This document shows, piece by piece, positions 37,232 through 47,233 of a stretch of DNA of 64,000 nucleotides; the first letter of the stretch is position 1, and the number at the start of each line of letters is the position of its first letter. A program made the position numbers and the translations under genes. Origin of the DNA: Phytophthora hibernalis (Eukaryota; Oomycota; Peronosporomycetes; Peronosporales; Peronosporaceae); assembly GCA_012656075.1 (NCBI GenBank), contig JAAKBF010000007.1:1-64000 (forward strand), written 5' to 3'. The notes beneath the pieces are model-generated. The model searched no databases. It was given only the letters and a program-made list of their open reading frames with translations, and was not told the DNA's origin.

Positions 37232-38287
37232 GTTGCGACGGCATTTATCTTTGAGCTGTATACCGACGTAGCACATCGACGACTTCGTGATGATTATTGC
37301 GGAGCGCTAGGTCTGTTGCAGTGGGGTGGGGTACTTCTGGGAGAGGCAGTGTAGTATCGGCGCCCTCATCGATCAGTACAGAGCAGCAGTCTGCGAATCC
37401 TTCTTCTCCAGCGATCAGCACCGCGGTATATCCAAAGCGATTGCGTTGGTTGATCAGTGACTGAGTCCATGCTCCGTCGAGGTATGAGGACTGGCGAAGA
37501 TGTCTCAGTATGAGCTGCAGGAAGTTAGAGCGTCGGATGCAGTTGCAATATGTAGAACAGAATTCCCATCGGCATCCGTCACGAGAACTCCTGCTCCATG
37601 GCTAACGCATATTGACCAACCTAAATTAGTTAGTACTTCAAAGAATTACCTTGGTAGTAGCCGTTCAAGACAAGTTCATCGTACGAAACTTACTTTAGAA
37701 GGAAGCTGACAACGGCATGTGCATCCCAAGAGCTTGCATGCTGCAGGGCTGTGCGACCCGTGTGAGGATGCCGCTCGTCCAGCAGTGTCGGATTGTCAGT
37801 ATAAAGAATGGCAAAAGCAGCAATGTCGTCGTCTCCAGCGGCTTTCATCCACTTTTCCAGGCAAACTATAGTCCAAGGTGTTGAAGTGGTTGGTTTTGTA
37901 GCCATTTCGGGAGACAGCAACGATCCGTCGCGAGAAAATAATGATCAATTTATTAGTAAAACGCTGCATCACGCGTTTATTTAGTCGATACAACATCAGT
38001 CAGTAGTGAAGCCGTACACCTCCGTCTCCAATACCGCGTACAGCACAGCCTTCAACTCGTCGCGCACAACGTGCAACGGTAAGTCTAAACGATTGAAACA
38101 AGCGTGACTGTGAATGAAACCGTCACCAATCAGCGACACTGCCTTCAATGTAAATGGGCACAGACGCCCATCGTAGCTCGTCAATGCGCTGAACCCTCCA
38201 AGAGGAACGCGCGATGAACCAGTTGAAAACTGTAGTAGCCGACGACGATACTCGTTTGGCATCTCGCGTACCAGCTCCCAGAACCAC
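36651..38287. repeat. 1.64 kb segmental repeat, copy A
   Basis: Nearly identical to 40,598-42,233 (offset about 3,946). It spans part of exon 3 through the stop of the FANCF-like gene, the whole ankyrin gene, and the last 292 bp of the HECT gene. Differences noticed: C5 against C4 (36,840), A6 against A5 (36,954), GG against GGG (37,520), and GTGTGAGG against GTGTAAGG (37,763). The left edge is an abrupt breakpoint. The right edge fades into HECT coding sequence that remains similar but clearly diverged. Confidence 0.95.
37245..37905 (-). CDS. Ankyrin-repeat protein, copy A (one-base frameshift)
   Basis: Same two-exon gene as the copy at 41,190-41,851: exon 1 37,905-37,694, intron 37,693-37,602 with TACTAAC, exon 2 from 37,601. 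Ankyrin signatures: TGRTALQHASSWDAHAVVSF, HGAGVLVTDADGNSVLHIA and RFGYTAVLIAGEEGFADCC. In exon 2 this copy has GG where copy B has GGG (37,520-37,521), which brings a stop shortly after DALTS. Given the same kind of change elsewhere in the window this may be a consensus error; otherwise it is a recent pseudogene. Confidence 0.7.
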
Positions 38288-40205
38288 TTGAGTGAGCGGT
38301 GGTGGTGAAGGTCTTCCGAGTACTTTGTGTTGCACTCCCAGTCATCCACATCGATCTCATCGGAGCCGCACAACAGGAAGTCAAACTCTTCCGGATCGAA
38401 TAGCAAGAGAAGTTCACGTGGAATGATTTCGTATAGGCCCTCCAAGAAGATTTGAAGCTGAGGAGCAACACTTTCCACAAGCAGGTACTGCCACTTGCGT
38501 TCCACGAACTCGTGTTTGTTGGAGTCGGTCACAGCAATAGAGCTTCCACCTGACATGAGCTCGACGTCGCGGTAATTGTCTCCGTCCTTCCTGGTAACGA
38601 TGAAATCGAGACCTAGCCCATCGACATCGTCGTTCTCCAGTAACCATCGCAAATTGCTGTACACATCTGGGTCCAGGTCCTCCAGATCTTCAAAACTCAA
38701 CGGATAGCCCAGAATCAGCTTGATGAGAGGTGAAGCCAAATGAAAACACATCATAGAACCTTCGAGCAGTGCGCGACCCAGGAGACGGCCTGCCGCATAC
38801 AAATGCAGAAGTCGATCCGGCAAAAGATCCATGTTTGAGCAGGGGCTCAAAAAGTAGGTTTGCTCATTTTGTTGGCACATTCAAATAGACCGCGTGCAGG
38901 ATCCACAAGCATCTCATTCAACATCACGAACCACTCACGATGAAGTCCTCCTGCATCCACTCCGCTCTCATCGAGAAAATTGATCCGAAGTACAGAGTGT
39001 AGATTTCGTAAGGGGATAATGGCGAGGGACTCCATAGAGTCCTCGAACACGTTGGCACGCTCGACATTAAGCCGCAAATGCTCTCTCTCCGCTGGAACCA
39101 AAAGTGTTGATGAGGCGGTAACGAAGTGCGCATATTTCGAGGGGAAGTCTTTGCTTGCGAGAGCCATAGTCCCTGTCGGTGGCGGAGGTGTCGCTGTGGT
39201 CCCATGCAAGCTGCTGTTCGACACATTAAATTCTGCGCTTCGAGGTCCAATCTCAACTTCGAGAGGAAGCTTGGAAGCGTCCACAGTGGTGCTAGAGGCC
39301 GTCATGAGCACTGCGTGCATTTCTTGGGTATTGTGTACCAAGTTAGTGATGCATTCTTCAACAGATCCAAGCAAATGTTCCTGCTCCCGTATGCTGTCCC
39401 GCTCAAGCGTACTTTCGTTCTCTTCTGGAGTCAGTTCGTGTTCAGGTTCGGGTTCAGGCGCGTCCGTACCAACAGAAGATGCCGTTTCCGTATTATCCAA
39501 GGCAGTTCGCAGTGATGAATCTCTCGTTGTGCCGTTCTCTCTAAATATGCCAGTTGAAAGTTCCTCGGACACGGATTCCTTATCACCTTGTTGAGGCAAC
39601 GACGAAGCATCAATTTCATTCGCGTCACCACCAGTACCGGTAGACAGGAACCTGACAACAAATCCCGTGGATCGCGTGTCCGTCCACCGTCCATCACGGA
39701 ACCAGAACGTGCGTCCTTCAACGTCCACTTTCCTCGTCCACTCTTTGCGTTGCTGAGCCCGTAGTCGACGTCGAGTCAAGTGGTGCGCCGGTGTCGCTGT
39801 GGCCAGCTGCACGCGACTCTCTCGCTTGAACAACGGCAGGAACGACAGCCTCGACGTCTTCTTGTCTCCGTTTTGCTGGTCGTCGTCTGCGAGCGCCTGT
39901 CCGCACACGATGCAGAACTTGAAGCGCCGGAAGTTCTCGAAGCTGCAGTCTGCGCACACGTTGAATCCCTCCTCGGCGTCTCGTAGAGCTGCGTCCAGGC
40001 GGCGATCGTCCGAACTGCAATAATTGCAATACAAAGTTAGTGACTGGAGTGTCAATGGAAGAGCGAGGACGCACTTGAGCAGCGGCGCGTGCAGCTCCAA
40101 CGACCGCTGGCGACGGATGTAGGCGCGTCTTGCCAGCAGCGACAGGCAGCAGAAGAGCAGTGCCATGACGGCCAGCACCGCGAGGAAACCCACCACGGCC
40201 TGCAT
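37996..40205 (-). CDS. Membrane-anchored RanBP2-finger HECT E3 ligase 1
   Basis: About 716 residues. Start chosen at MQAVVGFLAVLAVMALLFCC, since the signal-anchor segment matches the paralogues; an upstream in-frame Met exists at 40,292. Order: transmembrane helix (residues 3-25), RanBP2-type zinc finger FNVCADCSFENFRRFKFCIVC (C-x2-C-x3-N-x6-C-x2-C), WW-like half motif EWTRKVDVEGRTFWFRD, acidic linker with SVEECITNL, then HECT from FPSKYAHFVTASSTLLVP to the end. The catalytic Cys is in SHACFNRLDLPLH. A 60 nt intron (40,074-40,015) has CACTAAC. One frameshift at T4 38,867-38,870 splits CANK from NEQTYFL; the paralogues read straight through here. Predicted: ubiquitin transfer by a membrane-tethered ligase. 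Confidence 0.9.
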
Positions 40206-40597
40206 GGCGCGTCCCCGGTCGAATTTGGGTGTGGCGTGCGTCAAGCATCTGCGATAGCTGAACGAACTGGTAGTTGCAAAAGTGTTTGTCATGGGTACAT
40301 CTTTGTTATGTTGTTCAAGATAAAGGAAGAGGATAAGGGAGACTTTTGGGGAATGCGGCTGATGTTTTTGTGGCGGTACAGCAGATGAGTGTTGAGCTGC
40401 TGCATGTTCATGAAGTTGAGATGATTACACGACGAAATGATTTTGCTGCCTTTGCTGATCAACAAGATGTTGCCACAGTACCGGTATCCGACAGTTGAAT
40501 TGGCAGGAAAGAGGAAAGTATAGAGCAATTCGCATCGTTCCAATAACTTCATCTTACTCTACAGTAGTCTACATGTATACACTGCAAAATTCACTAA

Positions 40598-41176
40598 AAA
40601 CGTATCGTGAATTTCTGAATGACGTGCAAAGCTGTTTTGAAGCACCCGAAAGTAAAGATGTCCGGGTAAGCTTTCATGGTGACTCTAGTTGTTGTTGCGT
40701 TGGTGAAGTGATTCTTATCAACCAAATGACATTTGCAGGAAGTCGTGGTCTTGATGCTGGTTATGTGTGAGTGGCCCGCGCAGGAACCCCACAACTTCGA
40801 GGGATGATGGAGGATCTTGTAAAAGTTGTGCGTGACTGGGTGATGTACAAGCCCATTCGGTACTGGACGTTTTCGCCGTGGTTGGCATCCATGCTGGCGA
40901 AAAATCGGAAGCTCTCGCTCGTGTGTATGTATTCGAGTTGTTCAAGACAGGTCTTCTGGAATCATGTGCGACTGCAATTCATTATCTACACCAGCAAGCA
41001 TCTATTAACTCTAGCTGTTGTGTTTTGCATTTACTTTAGGGGAGCGCCAGTTTGTGGAGCGTGTTGCGGCGCTGAGTTTGCAGGGTGAAGGTGTGCAAGT
41101 CGTACTTCAGCCAGCTTTGGCAAAGCTAGATCCCCATTTGCAGCAAACCTACTTCAATGTAAATGCAAGCAGGTAG
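40598..41176 (+). pseudogene. Truncated copy of FANCF-like gene 3' half
   Basis: Begins abruptly at 40,598 in the middle of exon 3 (TYREFLNDVQSC) and runs through copies of exons 4 and 5. Exons 1 and 2 are absent. Two extra one-base losses (C4 at 40,787, A5 at 40,899) break frame relative to the full gene. No start codon or promoter belongs to it. It is a passenger on the segmental repeat, lying upstream of HECT gene 1. Confidence 0.85.
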
Positions 41177-41189
41177 GTTGCGACGGCAT

Positions 41190-41851
41190 TTATCTTTGAG
41201 CTGTATACCGACGTAGCACATCGACGACTTCGTGATGATTATTGCGGAGCGCTAGGTCTGTTGCAGTGGGGTGGGGTACTTCTGGGAGAGGCAGTGTAGT
41301 ATCGGCGCCCTCATCGATCAGTACAGAGCAGCAGTCTGCGAATCCTTCTTCTCCAGCGATCAGCACCGCGGTATATCCAAAGCGATTGCGTTGGTTGATC
41401 AGTGACTGAGTCCATGCTCCGTCGAGGTATGAGGACTGGCGAAGATGTCTCAGTATGAGCTGCAGGGAAGTTAGAGCGTCGGATGCAGTTGCAATATGTA
41501 GAACAGAATTCCCATCGGCATCCGTCACGAGAACTCCTGCTCCATGGCTAACGCATATTGACCAACCTAAATTAGTTAGTACTTCAAAGAATTACCTTGG
41601 TAGTAGCCGTTCAAGACAAGTTCATCGTACGAAACTTACTTTAGAAGGAAGCTGACAACGGCATGTGCATCCCAAGAGCTTGCATGCTGCAGGGCTGTGC
41701 GACCCGTGTAAGGATGCCGCTCGTCCAGCAGTGTCGGATTGTCAGTATAAAGAATGGCAAAAGCAGCAATGTCGTCGTCTCCAGCGGCTTTCATCCACTT
41801 TTCCAGGCAAACTATAGTCCAAGGTGTTGAAGTGGTTGGTTTTGTAGCCAT
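41190..41851 (-). CDS. Ankyrin-repeat protein, copy B (intact)
   Basis: Two exons, 41,851-41,640 and 41,547-41,190, joined as FLL|NHGAGVLV to give 189 residues; an in-frame Met at 41,866 is an alternative start. The intron (92 nt) has a TACTAAC branch point and the acceptor GCGTTAG. About four ankyrin repeats: RTALQHASSWDAHAVVSFLL, GVLVTDADGNSVLHIATAS, NRFGYTAVLIAGEEGFADCC and HPTATDLALRNNHHEVVDVL. Cytosolic protein-protein adaptor by family. It lies between the HECT genes on the same strand, 90 bp beyond the stop of HECT gene 2, so it may be co-regulated or simply a passenger of the duplication. Confidence 0.85.
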
Positions 41852-41941
41852 TTCGGGAGACAGCAACGATCCGTCGCGAGAAAATAATGATCAATTTATT
41901 AGTAAAACGCTGCATCACGCGTTTATTTAGTCGATACAACA

Positions 41942-44100
41942 TCAGTCAGTAGTGAAGCCGTACACCTCCGTCTCCAATACCGCGTACAGCACAGCCTTCA
42001 ACTCGTCGCGCACAACGTGCAACGGTAAGTCTAAACGATTGAAACAAGCGTGACTGTGAATGAAACCGTCACCAATCAGCGACACTGCCTTCAATGTAAA
42101 TGGGCACAGACGCCCATCGTAGCTCGTCAATGCGCTGAACCCTCCAAGAGGAACGCGCGATGAACCAGTTGAAAACTGTAGTAGCCGACGACGATACTCG
42201 TTTGGCATCTCGCGTACCAGCTCCCAGAACCACATGAGAGAGCGGCGATGGTGCAGCTCTTCGGAGTACTTTGTGTTACGTTCCCAGTCGTCCACGTCGA
42301 TTTCGTCGGAGCCGCACAACAGGAAGTCAAACTCTTCCGGATCGAATAGCAGGAGAAGTTCACGAGGAAAGATTTCGTACAAACCACGGAGGAATACTTG
42401 CAGCTGAGGAGCAACACTTTCCACTAGCAGATATTGCCACTTGCGCTCCACGTACTCGCCCTTGTTGCTGTCCGTGATTGGAATGGCACTACCGCCAGGC
42501 ACGAGTTCAATATCACGATAGCTATCTCCATCTTTGATGATCATGGTGAAATCAAAGTCTAGGGTGTCAACGTTATCGTTCTCCAGCAGCCAGCGAAGGT
42601 TCGCATACACCTCTGGATCAAAGTCTTGTAGATCTTCAAAGCTTAACGGGTAGCCGAGGATCAACTTCAAAAACGGTGGGGACAAATGAAAGCACAGCAT
42701 CGAGCCCTCCAAAAGTGCACGTCCGAAGAGACGACCAGCCGCGAAGAGGGTAAGTAGCTGGCGAGGCAGTAGCTCCGTATTCGAGCAGGGGTTCAGGTAG
42801 TATGTCTGATCTCGCTTGTTGGCACAAGCAAAGAGTCCGTGTACTGGATCCACAAGGGCCTCATTGCATCGCAAACCACTCACGTTGAAGGCCCCCAGCG
42901 TCCACACCACTCTCATCAAGGAAGTTTATGCGCACTACAGAATGAGCATTCTGAAGCGGGATGATGGCGAGGATTCCATCGAGTCCTTGAACACGCTGGC
43001 ACGATCAACATTGAGCAGTAGATGCTCTCTTTCTGCTGGATGCCGAAGCAGCCATGACAAAATGTGCATACTTAGAGGAAATCTTTGCTAGCGAGCACCA
43101 TTGTCAGAGGTGCTGCTGTATTACCCCAGTATGACGTAGGCTGGTACCGGTATCTTCGATGGAGAGATGAAATCCTGAGGCATCCACAGCATCGTCAGAT
43201 GCTGGTGTGAACACAGAGTGCATCTCCTGTGCGTAGTTTGTCAAACTTGCAGCACACCCGCAACCGCTCTGATCATAGGTCTTGGTGACATTGCTCGATT
43301 TTCCGCACCTCCATTTTCCTCCGTGTGTTCTAGATCAGGATCTCGTTGAAGCACCAGATCCATGATTTACAGGAGACTTTCCATCCACAACAAGCCAACT
43401 ACATGTATTTGCAGGCTTGAGCTCAACAACAAAGGCTGTCGCGGGTGTGTCAGATCCAACATTGCGGCTGTCACGGAACATATGGGCGTCCTTCGACATC
43501 GAGTTTGCGTGTCCACTCCTTGCGTCTCTGTGCCCGGACACGGCGGCAAGTGGGTATCGAAATTGTTGTCGACGAGTTTAACTGCATTTTCGCCCCCGAA
43601 AAATGACAACATTTTCGTCACCATTTTCTTCTCCCCCTTGCTGTCTTCATCATGCCGCTCGCCGTCACTTGCCTTCTTCACAATGAGCTCGTACAAAAGA
43701 GGAAACGCTTGAAGTTCTCGAACGCACAGAAGTCGCACGCATTGAACCCTTCCTCTGCATCTCTTCACACACAACCCAGTGGATAGCATCAGCCCTGCCC
43801 GCCTCACTCCAATTGAACGGAGACAAACCTTAGCGCCGCATTCAGACGTCGATCATCAGAGCTGCACCCAATCAAATGAGCAGGGAATGACCGTTAAACC
43901 CTGCAATCACATACACAATACTCGTTCGAAGACAGGAAGCCTCTATCATCCGTTATTATGGCCAACTGGGAGTGCACGTACTTGATGAGCGGTGCGTTCA
44001 GCTCTGCCTCACGCTCAAACTTCTTGAACGAACGTCGCGCCAGCAACGCGAAGAACAACACGAAGAGCAGAGCGATCGCCCACAGACATCGCTCAGTGGC
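41942..44100 (-). pseudogene. HECT E3 ligase 2, decayed N-terminal half
   Basis: The HECT C-lobe and most of the N-lobe are intact in one frame (42,835-41,942: CANKRDQTYYLNPCSN to SHACFNRLDLPLH). Upstream the gene is broken. A two-base loss near 42,866 separates DESGVDAGGLQREWFAM from NEALVDP. The linker and WW-like EWTRKLDVEG piece (about 43,535) are out of frame. The zinc finger reads FNACDFCAFENFKRFLFCTSS, so the fourth Cys is lost. The membrane segment (LWAIALLFVLFFALLARR, about 44,080) has no in-frame Met. Multiple lesion types, unlike the one-base changes elsewhere, indicate real decay. The last 292 bp are identical to HECT gene 1. Confidence 0.8.
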
Positions 44101-44239
44101 GGTCTACAAAGGCCCTCTGAGAAGGGCGAGAGGTTGAAAAGTGTCACTCTGGAACAGCATTGCACGCTTCGATCAGATGCCGATCAGAAATTACGTTGGA
44201 ACACAGAAGTGTTCACCTACATGGTGAATTAGTGGGGAG

Positions 44240-44540
44240 TACAAATTGTTTTGCAGTTGAGAAGGTACTACATGTACTACGTACTACCGTGTACTTCGAA
44301 GTAGTACTCAAGTATCTAATCAAACGTTTTCAGGAACCACATGCTGCAAGTGAGCGGCTTGAAGACTTTGGTGACAGAAATCCTTAATGTAAAATGTAAA
44401 ATGGAGGTACCGGTAAGGACGTTTCCATTTGAACCGTCGAAGATGTGCATGTATCACTACATGTAGTGAAAAGTTCACTGAGCTACTACATGTACAAGTA
44501 AACAAGTTCCTACTACTGTAGTAGTATATGTGAGACGTGA
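44240..44540. repeat. Intergenic cluster of ACTAC/GTAGT palindromes
   Basis: Low-complexity spacer upstream of HECT gene 2. TACTACATGTACTACGTACT and nearby inverted copies are followed by the perfect 14 bp palindrome CACTACATGTAGTG (44,456-44,469) and CTACTACTGTAGTAGT near 44,512. ACATGT-centred motifs also occur in other spacers here. No gene is visible from 44,100 to 44,740. Confidence 0.6.
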
Positions 44541-44740
44541 ACTTCCTGCTCGTGCAAAGCGGAAGAAATCAACGATAATCTCAAAATTATTCACGTTAGT
44601 TGCAGCTCGTACCACATGCGCGCTGCGAACGCTCATTTTACAATAGGATTGCTGTTGCTGGGGTCGATTTCAAGCCTCGCCATCAGCTCGTAGATACACG
44701 TTAGTTGACATGCAGCGGCGCCGGACGACGCCAAACTTGA

Positions 44741-46750
44741 TTATGCCGTTGTAAAGCCCGTGAGGTCCGTGTCCAGTGTCGCGTACAGCATGCTCTTCAA
44801 CTCCTTCTTGCTGTGGTACAGCGGCAGATCCAAACGGTTGAAGCACGCGTGGCTTGAGATGTACTGCGTTGTGCGGTAGGGCACGCCCTTGAGGTTGAAC
44901 GGGCACAGGCGACCATCGTAGCTGGTAAGACCCCGGAAACCCGCCAGAGGAACGCAGGCAGATCCTGTCGCGAACAGCAGCAGACGTCGACGATACTCGT
45001 TTGGCATTTGGCGAACAATCTCCCAGAACCAGCGAGTAACACTGGCGCCCTCAAGGTTAGGAGACAGCACCGCGTGGGTCTCCCAGTCAGTTACGTCGAC
45101 TTCGGGGGATCCGCATAGCAGGTAGTCGAACTCTTCGGGGTCAAAGATCAAAAGCATCTCGCGAGGAATAACCTCGTACAGACCCTTCAGGAACGCATGC
45201 AGTTGGTCCCCTACACTCTCGAAGAGCACGTAGTGGAAGCGCCGGTCCAGGTACTCGCGCTTATTGACATCCGTGACAGCAATATTTCGTCCATCAGGGA
45301 TAAGATCCACCACGGTTTTCTCGGTTTCGTTTACCTGCTCAGTTAGACTGAAGTCCAGTCCGAGGTCGTCCACGCCGTCGTTGTCCATCAGCCATCGGAG
45401 ACTGCGGTACGTCTCTGGGTCGAGATACTCCATGTCGGCAAACGTTACTGGCATACCCAAGATCACCTTCAGCAACGGCAGTGCTAGATGAAAGCCCCAG
45501 ATGCCGCCTTCCAGCAGCGCCCGACCAATCAGCCGACCCGTGGCAAAGTAGTAGGCGAGATGATCCTCGCCCACCTCAGCTCGGGATTGCGGGTTGAGAA
45601 AATAACTCTGGTCGGCCTTGTTGGTGCATGTGAAGAGTCGAAGCGTCGGCGAAGCCAGCAGCTCATTCACCAGCATAAACCATTCGCGGTGCACCCCACC
45701 AGCATCCACGCCGCTTTCGTCCAAGAAATTGATGCGCATGAAGGAGCGCAAGTTCTTCGGCTGAATGCAGTACATGTGGTCCATCGACTCCTCCAGCATG
45801 TACTCGCGGTGCACCGACAGCTTCAAAACTCCACTTCCGCAGGCACGATGAGCGAGGCCGTGCTGACCACAAAGTGCGCGTACTTGGAAGGGAAGTCGCT
45901 ATCTGCCAAGGAAACAACCTCCTTGCGTCGCTCCGCCCCAGCATCGGCAAGCGTCGACTTCCCCGTCGCAAAGTCAGCAGGGTCTGAAATACTCGCCTCC
46001 ACCAGCTCCAGCTCCACGTCCGTAGGCAGTACGGGCTGGTCGTCCACATGTTCCTTCCCACTCTGCGGTTGTTCCACCGCCAGAATCGGCACAGGCTCCA
46101 TCTCCGCCTGCTCTTCCGTCGTCTCCTGCTCTTCAGCCAATTCCTCCTCTTCCACTTCCCCGCGACCTTGAAACTCAGCGTATAGCCCGGCAAGAGCGTC
46201 TCCACCTCACTACTGGCAGGAACGTGGCCTCCGCCCCCACTACGATACCAGAAGAGGTTCCCTTCCACGTCCAGCTTCCTCGTCCACTCGCGTCGGTTGC
46301 GCGCGCGACGCTGCTGGCGACTGAGCGACGACATTTTCCTGGGACGTGGTGACAGTAGGTGCGTCACGCTCATGGCCAAGTTGACGGCTCCTTCCCTCTG
46401 CGACTGCTGCACGTGTCCTCGGGCTTGAGCTGCTCGTCGTCGCTCTCGTCGTCGGCCGTGGCGAAGGAGAGTGACGGCAGCTTGTCACCGCACAGCACGC
46501 AGTACTCGAAGCGCTTGAAGTTCTCGAAGGCGCAGCTGTGGCACACGCTGTAGCCCGCCTCGGCCTCTCGCGTGGCGGCGTCGATGCGGTGGTCCACCGA
46601 CTCGCCCGAGAGCAGCGGCACCTCCATGTCCAGCAGGTGGCGGTTGCGTCGACACGCCATGAGCCACACCACGAAGAAGATGATGCACAGCAGCAGCATG
46701 CCCACGCCCTGGTACAGCATCGACGCCTCAGTGGACCGCTCGTTGTCCAT
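44741..46750 (-). CDS. Membrane-anchored RanBP2-finger HECT E3 ligase 3
   Basis: About 670 residues, no intron seen. N-terminal anchor GMLLLCIIFFVVWLMACRR (residues 17-35), RanBP2-type finger YSVCHSCAFENFKRFEYCVLC, WW-like REWTRKLDVEGNLFWYR, a Glu-rich linker (EEEELAEEQETTEEQAE), and HECT from FPSKYAHFVVSTASLIVP to GFTTA with catalytic Cys in SHACFNRLDLPLY. Three one-base losses interrupt it: near 46,412 (after PEDT), in C4 at 46,158-46,161 (after LSFK), and near 45,829 (AEVE|LKLSV). The paralogues align straight across each. Probably functional and mis-sequenced; if the bases are right it is a pseudogene. The intact C-terminal 361 codons (45,826-44,741) are the firmest part. Confidence 0.88.
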
Positions 46751-46975
46751 GGCGGCGAGTCTTCAAGTGGACTGCGGTTCAAGTCAGTCACACGCAGAAT
46801 GACCTTCGCCGAGGGATCCGTATTTTGAACTTGCGTTCAGTATGCACTGAATCGCGGTTATGCACGTCGGATTACGCCGACGAATCCCTCGAAAGAGTGA
46901 CAATCCACTCCATGGAATTCGACATGATTGCGGAACTGTTCCTGTTGCCGTTTCCCTAACGGCATTGTACCAACG

Positions 46976-47188
46976 TTAGTGCTCTGCTTCAAACCATGCA
47001 GCCAAGTCGGCAACAATGATGGCTGGATCGCCGATATGACATGTGCAAACGTCTTTTGGTCTCTTGATCAATGGTCGGACATCCGTAGGTGACCTGCACT
47101 TGCATTCCGTGAGGAAAACAGTGCACAAGCCGTTGTGACAATGTCCTCCTCGGTGGAGTCCACGATGACGGCAAGACACGCTGCTCAT
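46976..47188 (-). CDS. Small Cys-rich ORF, doubtful
   Basis: 70 codons between HECT genes 3 and 4, same strand. Seven Cys including HCHNGLCTVFLTECKC and VCTCHIGDP, an EGF-like spacing, then an Ala/Ile-rich helix ending in FEAEH. No signal peptide. It could be a scrap of an EGF-type gene or chance; no splice partner was found. Confidence 0.25.
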   Translation of the reverse strand: MSSVSCRHRGLHRGGHCHNGLCTVFLTECKCRSPTDVRPLIKRPKDVCTCHIGDPAIIVADLAAWFEAEH

Positions 47189-47233
47189 AATTTGCAGTCG
47201 ATATTTAGGACTTTGAATACTTGAATACTCTCG

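Larger units (their letters stand above)
40598..42233. repeat. 1.64 kb segmental repeat, copy B
   Basis: Partner of 36,651-38,287. The left end is a non-homologous breakpoint (ACTAAAAACGTATCG here, CCTGAAACGTATCG in copy A). The right end lies within HECT coding sequence at CCCAGAACCAC, after which the two HECT genes differ at many sites. The block replaces the 3' end of the second HECT gene with a copy of the first one's, or the reverse. Confidence 0.95.

Noticed and set aside
37602..37620. Ankyrin intron acceptor at 37,621-37,622 (TTTAG)
   Set aside because: It gives an in-frame stop; the next AG at 37,602-37,603 yields a good ankyrin junction.
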